Positions 15,554-23,924 of a stretch of DNA of 64,000 nucleotides are shown here, in pieces. Origin of the DNA: Variovorax jilinensis (GTDB taxonomy: Bacteria; Pseudomonadota; Gammaproteobacteria; Burkholderiales; Burkholderiaceae_C); the NCBI RefSeq assembly GCF_030316885.1, contig NZ_JASZYQ010000001.1, positions 1,364,001 to 1,428,000 of the forward strand, read 5' to 3'. Position numbers and translations under genes: made by a program. Positions within the stretch are counted from its first letter, which is position 1; each line of letters begins with the position of its first letter. Below the pieces are notes generated by a model, which was given only the letters and a program-made list of their open reading frames with translations, was not told the origin of the DNA and did no database searches.

Positions 15554-16591
15554 ATGTGGATACGAAATTGCTGGTATGTCATCGCTTGGGAGCACGAGGT
15601 TCCCGCCGAGGGCATGTTCACGCGTCGCGTGCTCGACGAACCGATCCTGATCTATCGGACGAGTGATGGTGGCCTGGTTGCCATGCAGGACCGCTGCTGC
15701 CATCGCCATGCGCCCCTGTCGCGGGGCCGGCGCGAAGGCGACTGCGTGCGCTGCGGCTACCACGGCCTCAAGTTCGATGCGGCCGGCGTCTGCGTGGAAG
15801 CGCCGGGTCTGGCAAGCATCCCGGTCAGGACGCGCGTGCCGACCTATCCCGTCGTCTCGCACAACAAATGGATCTTCGTCTGGATGGGCGACCCGGCGCT
15901 GGCCGATCCTCAGCTGTTGCCCGACAACTTCTCCTGTGACCATCCGGACTGGTCATACAGGCCGGGCTACGTGCACTACGACACGCCGTACCTTCTTGTG
16001 TGCGACAACCTGCTCGACTTCTCCCATTTGAGCTACGTGCATGAGAGCACGCTGGGCGGCTCGACCGCCATCGCGCAGGCCGTTCCGAAGATCGATCCGA
16101 TTCCGCGCGGCATCCGGGTCACGCGACACGTGCCGGACGTGCCGCCGTCACCATTCTGGAGATCGTTCCAGAGCTTCGACAGCAACGTCGACCGGTACTT
16201 CATCTACGACTTCGTGCTCCCCGGCACCTTGTTGATGCGATCGGGCGGCGCGCCCGTGGGGCAGGCCAAGGACGACCTGCGCGGTGGCGTTCAGCTTCAC
16301 AGCTGCCAGACGCTGACGCCGGAGACCGAGACCACCACCCACTACTTCTTCCAGCAGTCGCATCGCAGCAGCATCGAGGACGCTGGGGTGACCGAGACGA
16401 TCTACCGCGGGCTGGTCGCTGCCTTCGAGGAAGACCGCGAGACGATCACGGCCCAGCATCTGAACATCGACCCCAAGGTGCCGATGCTGCTGCTCGCGAT
16501 GGACCAGGCCCTGGTGCGCTTCCGACGCCTGTTGCAGCTGGAATTCGAGCGAGAGCAGGGCAGTGGCGCAAACCTTCGCGCCACTGCATGA
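15554..16591 (+). CDS. Rieske non-heme iron oxygenase, VanA-like (second in window)
   Basis: A 345-residue aromatic ring-hydroxylating or O-demethylating oxygenase. Rieske ligands are Cys48/His50 and Cys67/His70 (RCCHRH, RCGYHG). The mononuclear iron site is in DNLLDFSHLSYVHEST with Asn152, Asp155, His158 and His163. The start MWIRNCWYVIAW is the normal N terminus of the family and follows a GGAGACA site; the upstream frame is a shadow of the LuxR gene. No reductase gene adjoins it, so it may borrow the VanB-like reductase encoded at 8410-9366. A Bug receptor gene follows after 36 bases. The substrate is unknown. Confidence 0.88.
   Translation: MWIRNCWYVIAWEHEVPAEGMFTRRVLDEPILIYRTSDGGLVAMQDRCCHRHAPLSRGRREGDCVRCGYHGLKFDAAGVCVEAPGLASIPVRTRVPTYPVVSHNKWIFVWMGDPALADPQLLPDNFSCDHPDWSYRPGYVHYDTPYLLVCDNLLDFSHLSYVHESTLGGSTAIAQAVPKIDPIPRGIRVTRHVPDVPPSPFWRSFQSFDSNVDRYFIYDFVLPGTLLMRSGGAPVGQAKDDLRGGVQLHSCQTLTPETETTTHYFFQQSHRSSIEDAGVTETIYRGLVAAFEEDRETITAQHLNIDPKVPMLLLAMDQALVRFRRLLQLEFEREQGSGANLRATA
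16560..16587 (+). terminator. Perfect 10-bp hairpin at the 3' end of the oxygenase gene
   Basis: Arms GCAGTGGCGC (16560-16569) and GCGCCACTGC (16578-16587) pair perfectly around an 8-base loop and end two bases before the stop codon. No U-tract follows (the next bases are mixed and then A-rich), so it is not a canonical intrinsic terminator. It may protect the 3' end or attenuate expression between the oxygenase and the downstream receptor. Confidence 0.4.
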
Positions 16592-16627
16592 GCCGACGAA
16601 ACAAAAACACCCGAGAGGAGACCCCCG

Positions 16628-17608
16628 ATGCGCCGCACTTTCCTGGCCCTTGGCCTGACCACCCTTCTTGCCAACCTGCCGATTGCAGGTTTCGCCCAAG
16701 CCAGCTTTCCGACCAAGCCCATTCGCGTCGTCGTCACGGCCCAGGCCGGTGGAGCCAATGATTTCGTGGCACGGCTGATCGGCGAGCATGTCGCCAAGTC
16801 CCTGGGCCAGCCGGTCATCGTCGACAACAAGGCCGGTGCCAACGGCGCCGTGGGGCTCGGCGAGGTGGCCCGTGCCGCGCCCGACGGCTACACGATCGCC
16901 ATCACGCTGGGCGACTCGCTGATCAACAACGTCGCCCTGTACAAGAGCCTTCCCTACGATCCGCAGCGCGATTTCGTCTTTCTTACCCAGGTGGTACGCA
17001 GCCCCGCCATCCTTTCGGCCAACCTGGAGTTGGGCGTGAAGAACATGAACGACTTCAGGAAGCTGGCGGCCAGGCCGGGCCAGCAGCTGAGTTACGGCAC
17101 CTGGGGCCCCGGCGGGCTCGGCCATCTCGCCGGAGAGGCGCTCAATCGAAAGCTCGACGCGCACATGGTCCACGTGCCACAGCGCGGCGAGGCTCCGGTG
17201 ATGGCCGACCTGCTGAGCAACACCGTGAGCGTCGGGCTGACGTCGGCCGGTCTGGCGCGCCAGCATGTGCAAGCGGGCAAGATCGTGCCGTTGGCGATCA
17301 TGGGGCGCGAGCGCTCGCCCGTTCTGCCCCAGGTACCGACGATGCGCGAACTGGGCTTCGACGATCCTCTGTTCGAAGCGGCGGTCTGGATCGCGTTCGT
17401 GGCGCCCGCGAAGACGCCCCCTGCGGTGGTGGATCGCCTCACGACGGCACTGCGTGCTGCTGCCGCGTTGCCCGAGGTACAGGCAAAGATGGCCGAACGC
17501 GGCCTCGAGATGCTGAACACCACGCCGGAGCAGTTCAGCCAGAACTACAGGCGGGATTTCGAGGTCATAACGAAGCGCATGCAGGAGTTCGGGATCGAGG
17601 CGCAGTAG
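16628..17608 (+). CDS. Bug-family tripartite tricarboxylate-type solute receptor
   Basis: A 326-residue periplasmic receptor. A signal peptide (MRRTFLALGLTTLLANLPIA, cleavage after FAQA near 25) is followed by FPTKPIRVVVTAQAGGANDFVAR, the Bug hallmark where the loop binds a carboxylate through two waters. The conserved PDGYTI and the terminal NYRRDFE..TKRMQE helix are present. It follows the second Rieske oxygenase by 36 bases behind a GAGGAGAC site. Bug receptors usually serve TctAB-type transporters encoded elsewhere, and some act as sensors. An aromatic acid ligand is inferred from the neighbour. Confidence 0.92.
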   Translation: MRRTFLALGLTTLLANLPIAGFAQASFPTKPIRVVVTAQAGGANDFVARLIGEHVAKSLGQPVIVDNKAGANGAVGLGEVARAAPDGYTIAITLGDSLINNVALYKSLPYDPQRDFVFLTQVVRSPAILSANLELGVKNMNDFRKLAARPGQQLSYGTWGPGGLGHLAGEALNRKLDAHMVHVPQRGEAPVMADLLSNTVSVGLTSAGLARQHVQAGKIVPLAIMGRERSPVLPQVPTMRELGFDDPLFEAAVWIAFVAPAKTPPAVVDRLTTALRAAAALPEVQAKMAERGLEMLNTTPEQFSQNYRRDFEVITKRMQEFGIEAQ

Positions 17609-17723
17609 GGCCGACTTCGCGATCCGCGGATGGCTGCGTCGGCTTCAGGCTGATGCGGCCGTCGGGCACCTGCGAGCTGCATGCCTGCACCCGAGCCGAC
17701 TGCAGTCATCGTGATCTGCCGCG

Positions 17724-18659
17724 CTACGTCGGGGAACCGCCGATCCAGCGCGCCGGCCAGGCACCGGAACGGACCATGTCTCGCAGCACGTCGTGCACCA
17801 GCGCACCGACGGCGGCCTTCGCGAGGGTGTCGGGCCGCCCCGTGTTGGTGGCGTACACCACCCGCCGGGACATGGCGGGGCTGTCGATTGCGGCGGTCCG
17901 CAGCCGGCCTGCCGCGACCTCCTCGGCCACCGACCCGAGCGGCAGGATCGTCTCGCCGATCCCCGCCTCCACGGCACGCTTGACGATGCCGAGCGATTCG
18001 ATCTCGGCGACCACCTTGAGCTGCAGCTTCATCGGGGCGCAGGCCTCGTCGATGATGCGTCGCAAGCCGTGGTCGCGGCCCGGCAGCACCAGGTCACGCT
18101 CGGCGAGGGACGCCAGCGACAGCTTGCGCGGCATGCGCCTGCCCGTGACGCCCGACACCAGCACGAGCTTGTCGTCGAGCAATGGCCGTTTCATGAGGCC
18201 CTGCTCGGGCGCATCGCCGTACATCAGGGCGACATCGAGACGACCCGAGTGCAGCCATTCCTGCAGGAAGCCGCTGTAGGCCTCCACGATTCTCAGGCGC
18301 ACCTCGGGAAGCTGCGTGCGGCAGGCGCTGAGCACCGGCATGGTGGCCGTGAGCGCCACCGTCGTGGTGAAGCCGATGGCCACATCCCCGCGAGGCACCG
18401 AGCCCGACTCCAGCACTGCCGAGCGGGCGCGGTCGACGTCGGCGATCACGACCTTCGCGTGCTGCAGGAAGACCCGCCCGGCCTCGGTCAGGGTGATGCC
18501 CCGGCTCGAACGATGGAACAGCCTGGCGCCGATCTCTTCTTCGAGCGTCGCGATCTGGTGGCTCAGCGCCGGCTGGGCGACGTGCAACCTGCCTGAGGCC
18601 TGGAGCAGGCTGCCGGCCTCGCTGGCGCCGATGAAGTAACGCAGTTGTCGAAGTTCCAT
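17724..18659 (-). CDS. LysR-family transcriptional regulator, divergent from the CoA-pathway operon
   Basis: A 311-residue LTTR. The N-terminal winged helix reads MELRQLRYFIGASEAGSLLQ and SGRLHVAQPALSHQIATLEE, the classic LysR helix-turn-helix (residues 17-37). A periplasmic-binding-like effector domain follows. It is transcribed away from the hydratase gene at 18750 with 90 bases between, and a TATCG-N7-CGATA box lies right at its start. Divergent LTTRs normally activate the facing operon in response to a pathway intermediate. The closest known arrangement is the LysR regulator beside itaconate catabolism operons. Confidence 0.92.
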   Translation of the reverse strand: MELRQLRYFIGASEAGSLLQASGRLHVAQPALSHQIATLEEEIGARLFHRSSRGITLTEAGRVFLQHAKVVIADVDRARSAVLESGSVPRGDVAIGFTTTVALTATMPVLSACRTQLPEVRLRIVEAYSGFLQEWLHSGRLDVALMYGDAPEQGLMKRPLLDDKLVLVSGVTGRRMPRKLSLASLAERDLVLPGRDHGLRRIIDEACAPMKLQLKVVAEIESLGIVKRAVEAGIGETILPLGSVAEEVAAGRLRTAAIDSPAMSRRVVYATNTGRPDTLAKAAVGALVHDVLRDMVRSGAWPARWIGGSPT

Positions 18660-18662
18660 GGA

Positions 18663-18679
18663 TATCGTCTTTCGCGATA
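18663..18679. promoter_or_regulatory. LysR-type T-N11-A box in the divergent promoter region
   Basis: TATCG (18663-18667) and CGATA (18675-18679) form a perfect inverted repeat with a 7-base spacer, containing the T-N11-A pattern of LTTR recognition sites. It abuts the start codon of the LysR gene, so binding would also repress that gene. A weaker candidate half-repeat lies around 18695-18714 toward the hydratase gene. Confidence 0.5.
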
Positions 18680-18749
18680 GCGGCTAGCCGGATTCTGTAT
18701 TTCCCTTATATCAGAGGGCCGCCCAGAATCCACCCAACCGGAGACAACC

Positions 18750-19601
18750 ATGAGCTTGGACATCGACCATCTGCGGACATGGATCGGCCGGACGACGGTC
18801 GTCGACGACGTCGTGACCGGCGTACCGATCCAGGCCCTGACCGCCACGCTCGATCGCGACGATGCGCCCGCCGCGCAAGGTGCGTTTCTTCCGCCTTGCT
18901 GGCATTGGCTGTACTTCCTGCCGATCGCGAGGCAGTCGGAGATCGGCCCCGATGGCCATCCGAAGCGGGGCGGCTTCCTCCCCCCGGTGCCGCTGCCGCG
19001 CCGGATGTGGGCCGGCAGCCAGCTGGAGTTCGTTGCGCCGCTGAAAGTCGGACAGCACATCACGCGCAGCTCCCGCATCGCCGACGTGCGCATGAAGGAA
19101 GGGCGCGCAGGCCCGCTGGTGTTCGTCAACGTGGACCACGAGATCCGGGCCGATGGCGAACTGGCGATCAAGGAGCGGCACGACATCGTCTATCGCGACA
19201 TGCCCGCGCCGGGCGAGCCGGCACCCGCGGGCGCCGCGTGCCCCGAGGATGCGCAGTGGACCCGTCGCGTCGAGCCCGACGACGTCCTGCTGTTCCGCTA
19301 TTCCGCGCTGACCTTCAACGGCCACCGCATCCACTACGACCGCAAGTACGTGACCGAGGTCGAGGGCTATCCGGGCCTGATCGTCCACGGCCCCCTGATT
19401 GCCACCTTGCTGCTCGACCTGCTGCGCACCCGACTGCCCGAAGCGACGGTCAGGGCTTTCTCGTTCCGCGCGGTCAAGCCGCTGTTCGACATCGCGCCTT
19501 TCACCGTCTGTGGCCGTCAGTTGGATGCCGAGACGGTCCGGCTCTGGGCTCGCACCCCCGAGGGTCACCTGGCGATGGAAGCCACGGCCAGCCTCTACTG
19601 A
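18750..19601 (+). CDS. FAS1-like (MaoC-type) dehydratase, mesaconyl-C4-CoA / itaconyl-CoA hydratase family
   Basis: A 283-residue double hot-dog hydratase. The C-terminal hot-dog carries RYSALTFNGHRIHYDRKYVT followed by EGYPGLIVHGPL, the form found in mesaconyl-C4-CoA and itaconyl-CoA hydratases, where the catalytic dyad sits near the NGHRIH loop. These enzymes add water to an unsaturated C5 CoA ester, making citramalyl-CoA. It is the first gene of a same-strand run with acyl-CoA dehydrogenase, CoA-transferase and CitE-like lyase genes, which matches an Ich role. An ATG after a CGGAGACAA site begins the gene. Confidence 0.85.
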   Translation: MSLDIDHLRTWIGRTTVVDDVVTGVPIQALTATLDRDDAPAAQGAFLPPCWHWLYFLPIARQSEIGPDGHPKRGGFLPPVPLPRRMWAGSQLEFVAPLKVGQHITRSSRIADVRMKEGRAGPLVFVNVDHEIRADGELAIKERHDIVYRDMPAPGEPAPAGAACPEDAQWTRRVEPDDVLLFRYSALTFNGHRIHYDRKYVTEVEGYPGLIVHGPLIATLLLDLLRTRLPEATVRAFSFRAVKPLFDIAPFTVCGRQLDAETVRLWARTPEGHLAMEATASLY

Positions 19602-19625
19602 CCCACCTCATCTCAAGGAGACAAG

Positions 19626-20786
19626 ATGTTCAACGAAGCGGATGACTACCAGGAAATCCGGGATGCCGTGCGCGGCCTGTGCCGGCAGTTCCCCGATGAA
19701 TACTTCCGCAAGGTCGACGAGCAGAAGGCCTATCCCGAGAAGTTCGTCGACGCGCTCATGGAGGCCGGCTGGCTGGCGGCGATGATTCCCGAGGAGTACG
19801 GCGGCACCGGCCTGGGCCTGACCGCTGCCACCGTGATCATGGAAGAGATCAACCGATCGGGCGGCAACGCCGGTGCGGTGCACGGCCAGATGTACAACAT
19901 GGGCACGCTGCTGCGCAGCGGCAGCAAGGCGCAGAAGGACAAGTACCTGCCCGGCATCGCCGCCGGCAAGTTGCGCATCCAGTCGATGGCCGTGACCGAG
20001 CCCACCACGGGCACCGACACCACCAAGATCAAGACCACCGCCGTCAAGAAGGACGGCCGCTACGTGGTCAACGGCCAGAAGGTCTGGATCTCGCGCGTGC
20101 AGCATTCCGACCTGATGATCCTGCTAGCGCGCACCACGCCGCTGGCCGAGGTCAAGAAGAAGTCCGAGGGCATGTCGATCTTCATCGTCGACCTGAAGGA
20201 CGCCATCGGCCACGGACTCACGGTGCGTCCGATTCCCAATCTGGTCAACCACGAGACCAACGAGCTGTTCTTCGAGAACCTCGAGATTCCCGAGGAAAAC
20301 CTGATCGGCGAGGAGGGCAGGGGGTTCAAGTACATCCTCGACGGCCTCAACGCCGAGCGCACCCTGATTGCGGCCGAATGCATCGGCGACGGCTACTGGT
20401 TCATCGAGCGCGCGCGCAAGTACGCCAGCGAGCGCATCGTGTTCGACCGCCCGATCGGCAAGAACCAGGGCGTGCAGTTTCCGATCGCCGATGCCTTCAT
20501 CGAGATCGAAGCCGCCAACCTCATGCGCTTCGAGGCCGCGCGGCGCTTCGATGCGCACCAGGACTGCGGGGCGCAGGCCAACATGGCCAAGTACCTCGCG
20601 GCCAAGGCGAGCTGGGAGGCTGCCAACGTCTGCATGCAGACCCACGGCGGTTTCGGCTTTGCCAACGAATACGACATCGAGCGCAAGTTCCGCGAGACGC
20701 GGCTCTACCAGGTGGCGCCGATCTCGACCAACCTGATCTACGCCTACGTGGCCGAGCACGTGCTCGGGCTGCCGCGGTCCTTCTGA
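19626..20786 (+). CDS. acyl-CoA dehydrogenase
   Basis: A 386-residue flavoprotein dehydrogenase. The FAD/substrate-binding motif SMAVTEPTTGTDTTKIKTTA (about 120-140) and the C-terminal QTHGGFGFANEYDIERKFRE (about 340) are diagnostic. The family oxidises acyl-CoA at the alpha-beta bond. Short-branched substrates would fit the neighbouring hydratase and CoA-transferase. It starts behind AAGGAGACAAG, 24 bases after the hydratase stop. An acyl-CoA dehydrogenase-like gene also occurs in the Pseudomonas aeruginosa itaconate cluster, where its exact step is not needed for the three-enzyme route. Confidence 0.93.
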   Translation: MFNEADDYQEIRDAVRGLCRQFPDEYFRKVDEQKAYPEKFVDALMEAGWLAAMIPEEYGGTGLGLTAATVIMEEINRSGGNAGAVHGQMYNMGTLLRSGSKAQKDKYLPGIAAGKLRIQSMAVTEPTTGTDTTKIKTTAVKKDGRYVVNGQKVWISRVQHSDLMILLARTTPLAEVKKKSEGMSIFIVDLKDAIGHGLTVRPIPNLVNHETNELFFENLEIPEENLIGEEGRGFKYILDGLNAERTLIAAECIGDGYWFIERARKYASERIVFDRPIGKNQGVQFPIADAFIEIEAANLMRFEAARRFDAHQDCGAQANMAKYLAAKASWEAANVCMQTHGGFGFANEYDIERKFRETRLYQVAPISTNLIYAYVAEHVLGLPRSF

Positions 20787-20796
20787 GGGCGACGAC

Positions 20797-21990
20797 ATGA
20801 CGCGCCCTCTGGACGGCATCACCGTCGTCACGCTCGAGCACGCGATCGCCGCACCCTTCTGCACGCGCCAGCTCGCCGACCTCGGCGCGCGCGTGATCAA
20901 GGTCGAGCGGCCCGGCACCGGCGACTTCGCGCGCGCCTACGACGAACGGGTCAACGGCATGGCCTCGCACTTCGTGTGGACCAACCGCTCCAAGGAGAGC
21001 CTCACGCTCGACGTCAAGCACCCGGAGGCGCAGAAGGTGCTGGCGCGTCTGCTCGAGGAAGCCGACGTCCTCGTGCAGAACCTCGCACCGGGTGCCGCCG
21101 CCCGGCTGGGCCTCTCGTTCGAGGCCCTGCACGAGACGCATCCGAAGCTGATCGTCTGCGACATCTCGGGCTACGGCGATGATCCCGCGGCGCCCGGACC
21201 GTACCGCGACAAGAAGGCCTACGACCTGCTGATCCAGAGCGAGTCGGGCTTCCTGTCGGTGACAGGCTCGAAGGACGAACCGGCCAAGGCCGGCTGCTCG
21301 ATCGCCGACATCGCGGCCGGCATGTATGCCTATTCGAGCATCCTGGCGGCGCTGCTGCAGCGGGGCAAGACCGGGCATGGCAGCCGCATCGACGTCTCGA
21401 TGCTCGAGAGCATGGTGGAGTGGATGAACTATCCGCTCTACTACGCCTACGAGGGCGCTGCGCCGCCGCCCCGGGCTGGCGCTGCGCATGCAACCATCTT
21501 TCCCTACGGCCCGTTCCCGGCAGGCGACGGACGCACGGTCATGCTCGGGCTGCAGAACGAGCGCGAGTGGGTGGCCTTCTGCAACGCGGTGCTCGAGCGC
21601 CCCGAGATCGCGGCGGACGAGCGGTTCTCGTCCAACTCCAGGCGGGTGGCCAGCCGCGACGCGCTGCGCGCGCTGATCGTGGAGATCTTCTCGTCGCTCA
21701 CTGTGGAACAGGTGGTGCAGCGACTGGAGAAGGCGCAGATCGCCAACGCCAGCGTGAACGACATGCATGACGTCTGGGCCCATCCCCAGCTGAAGGCACG
21801 TGCACGGTGGACCGAGGTCTCGACACCCAGCGGCCCGATCCCCGCGTTGCTGCCGCCGGGCAAGACGGACGCTTACGCGCCGCGCATGGACGCCGTGCCA
21901 GGCCTGGGCGAGCACACCGAGGCCATCCTGCGGGAGTTCGGATGGTCGTCGGAAGGCATCGATGCCATACGGCAGGCCGGAGCCATCTAG
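20797..21990 (+). CDS. class III CoA-transferase (CaiB/BaiF family), itaconate/mesaconate CoA-transferase candidate
   Basis: A 397-residue type III CoA-transferase. The catalytic aspartate is expected at about Asp143 in KKAYDLLIQSESG, a segment conserved in succinyl-CoA:mesaconate and itaconate transferases. The N-terminal Rossmann part begins LDGITVVTLEHAIAAPF, also typical of that subgroup. The enzyme would move CoA from succinyl-CoA to a dicarboxylic acid. It starts 10 bases after the dehydrogenase stop. With the hydratase and the CitE-like lyase it completes an Ict-Ich-Ccl set, though the acceptor acid is inferred only from gene order. Confidence 0.9.
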   Translation: MTRPLDGITVVTLEHAIAAPFCTRQLADLGARVIKVERPGTGDFARAYDERVNGMASHFVWTNRSKESLTLDVKHPEAQKVLARLLEEADVLVQNLAPGAAARLGLSFEALHETHPKLIVCDISGYGDDPAAPGPYRDKKAYDLLIQSESGFLSVTGSKDEPAKAGCSIADIAAGMYAYSSILAALLQRGKTGHGSRIDVSMLESMVEWMNYPLYYAYEGAAPPPRAGAAHATIFPYGPFPAGDGRTVMLGLQNEREWVAFCNAVLERPEIAADERFSSNSRRVASRDALRALIVEIFSSLTVEQVVQRLEKAQIANASVNDMHDVWAHPQLKARARWTEVSTPSGPIPALLPPGKTDAYAPRMDAVPGLGEHTEAILREFGWSSEGIDAIRQAGAI

Positions 21991-22041
21991 TCCAGCTGCC
22001 GGCCCGGGCAGCACACAAATCCATTCCAAGAGACAAGCATC

Positions 22042-23028
22042 ATGAAATCCATCCGCAAGATTCTTTTCGCCTCGTTGTGCACGCTCGCTACCCTGGCCGT
22101 GTCGACGGCCGCGCTGGCGCAGGCCTATCCCACCAAACCCATCACGCTGGTCGTGCCTTTCTCGGCCGGCGGTCCCACCGACGTGGTGGCGCGCACCCTG
22201 GGTGCCGCCATGACCCGCAGCTTGGGCCAGACAGTGGTGGTAGAGAACAAGACAGGTGCGGGTGGCACCATCGCCGCTGCCTATACGGCGCGCGCGACAC
22301 CGGACGGCTACACCTTCCTCATTCACCACAACGGCATGGCGACCGCGCCGGCCCTGTATCGCAAGCTCAGCTACAAGCCGCTCGCCGACTTCGAGTACGT
22401 CAGCCAGGTCATCGACGTGCCGATGACCCTTGTGGGACGCAAGGACCTGCCTGCCAAGGACTTCAAGGAGTTGATGGCCTACGCCAAGGCCAAGGGCGAG
22501 AAGGTCAACCTGGCGCATGCCGGCCTGGGGGCGGTCTCGCACCTGTGCGGCGTGTTGCTTCGCCAAGCCATGGATGTGTCGATGACGACCATCCCGTACC
22601 AGGGCACCGGCCCGGCCATGAATGCCTTGCTGGCCGGCCAGGTCGACCTGCTGTGCGATCAGACCACCTCGACCACACCGCACATCAAGGCCGGCATGGT
22701 GAAGCTGTTCGGCGTGACCACGCCGACCCGGCTGAAGACGCTGCCCGACACGCCCACGCTGGCGGAGCAGGGCCTGCCGGGCTTCCAGGTCGTGGTGTGG
22801 CACGGAATCTATGCACCCAAGGGAACGCCCAAGGAGGCCATCGACAAGTTCGGCGCAGCGCTTCGCACCGCCCTCAAGGATCCGACAGTCGCCAAACGGC
22901 TCGACGAACTGGGTGCCGTGGTGCCGCCCGATGACAAGCTGACGCCGACCGGCTTGCAGACCTGGCTCGAGAAGGAGACGTTGCGCTATGCGCCGGTCAT
23001 CAAGGCCGCAGGCCAGTTCGCAGATTGA
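22042..23028 (+). CDS. Bug-family tripartite tricarboxylate-type solute receptor
   Basis: A 328-residue periplasmic receptor. The signal peptide ends with ALAQA near residue 30; the mature N terminus is YPTKPITLVVPFSAGGPTDVVAR, the conserved Bug ligand loop. It is embedded between the CoA-transferase and the lyase gene on the same strand (51 and 19 base gaps), so it is almost certainly part of the pathway's uptake. No TctAB membrane genes are adjacent; the tctBA genes at 46127-48173 could supply them. A C4-C5 dicarboxylate ligand is inferred. Confidence 0.93.
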   Translation: MKSIRKILFASLCTLATLAVSTAALAQAYPTKPITLVVPFSAGGPTDVVARTLGAAMTRSLGQTVVVENKTGAGGTIAAAYTARATPDGYTFLIHHNGMATAPALYRKLSYKPLADFEYVSQVIDVPMTLVGRKDLPAKDFKELMAYAKAKGEKVNLAHAGLGAVSHLCGVLLRQAMDVSMTTIPYQGTGPAMNALLAGQVDLLCDQTTSTTPHIKAGMVKLFGVTTPTRLKTLPDTPTLAEQGLPGFQVVVWHGIYAPKGTPKEAIDKFGAALRTALKDPTVAKRLDELGAVVPPDDKLTPTGLQTWLEKETLRYAPVIKAAGQFAD

Positions 23029-23047
23029 TCCAAGCACTTGCCCTGCC

Positions 23048-23893
23048 ATGACCCAGCCCTTGAATGCCGAAGTGGCGAACGCCCGCAGCTTCCTCTTCGT
23101 GCCGGGCAATCGACCCGAGCGATTCGAGAAGGCGCTGCGCAGCGGCGCCGATGCCGTGGTGCTCGACCTGGAGGATGCGGTACCGCTCGGCGCCAAGCGC
23201 GGCGCGCGCGACGCCATCGGGCAGGCATGGCCCGCGCTTCGCCTGCTGGGCATCCCGCTGATCGTGCGCATCAACCCCGTCGACCAGGCGCTGGGACAGG
23301 ACGACCTGCGTTGGATCGGATGGCTCGAGGGCCTGGCCGCCGTCATGGTGCCCAAGGTCGAGTCGGCCGAGGGTCTGGCGGTGGTTCGCACGGGCCTTCC
23401 GGCCGTGCCGATTCTTCCGCTCATCGAGAGCGTGGGCGGCCATGCGGCGCTGGATGCCATCGCCGGCGCCCCGGGCGTCTTGCGCCTCGTCGTCGGGCAT
23501 ATCGATTTCATGGTCGACAGCGGCATTCAATGCGGTGACGACCAGTCCGAACTGGCGCCCTTGCGCTTCGCGGTCGCCATGAGCACCCGCATCCACAAGC
23601 TGGCCGCTGCGATAGACGGCGTGACGGCAGAGGTCGACGACGAAGAGCGCCTGCGCATCGACACCCGAAGAGCGCTTCGATACGGCTTCGGCGCCAAGCT
23701 GTGCATCCACCCCCGTCAGATCTCGGCGGTCCATGAATGCCTGGCACCTTCTGTCGCGGACCTGGCCTGGGCGCGCCGCGTGGTGGAAGCCGATGCGGCC
23801 GCAAAGGGGGCCGCGGTGCAGCTCGACGGGCGCATGGTCGACCTGCCGGTCGTGCGCCAGGCGCGCCGCACGCTGGCCCGGGCGGATCGGTAG
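23048..23893 (+). CDS. HpcH/HpaI aldolase / CitE-like lyase, citramalyl-CoA lyase candidate
   Basis: A 281-residue TIM-barrel lyase of the citrate lyase beta family. Seen: RSFLFVPGNRPERFEKAL (CoA-binding start of CitE proteins), VVLDLEDAVPLGAK with the metal-proximal Glu/Asp, RINP, and the C-terminal GFGAKLCIHPRQISAVHE. The start MTQPLN at 23048 gives the family length; the longer frame overlaps the receptor gene. In an itaconate or mesaconate route it would split citramalyl-CoA into acetyl-CoA and pyruvate. It converges with a LysR gene 31 bases away. Confidence 0.88.
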   Translation: MTQPLNAEVANARSFLFVPGNRPERFEKALRSGADAVVLDLEDAVPLGAKRGARDAIGQAWPALRLLGIPLIVRINPVDQALGQDDLRWIGWLEGLAAVMVPKVESAEGLAVVRTGLPAVPILPLIESVGGHAALDAIAGAPGVLRLVVGHIDFMVDSGIQCGDDQSELAPLRFAVAMSTRIHKLAAAIDGVTAEVDDEERLRIDTRRALRYGFGAKLCIHPRQISAVHECLAPSVADLAWARRVVEADAAAKGAAVQLDGRMVDLPVVRQARRTLARADR

Positions 23894-23924
23894 GCGCCCG
23901 GTTGAACGCCCGAGCGGTCCTGTC

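Noticed and set aside
20521..23526. 1001-codon antisense ORF
   Set aside because: It overlaps four recognised sense genes of the CoA pathway; the composition is Arg/His/Gly-rich and non-protein-like.
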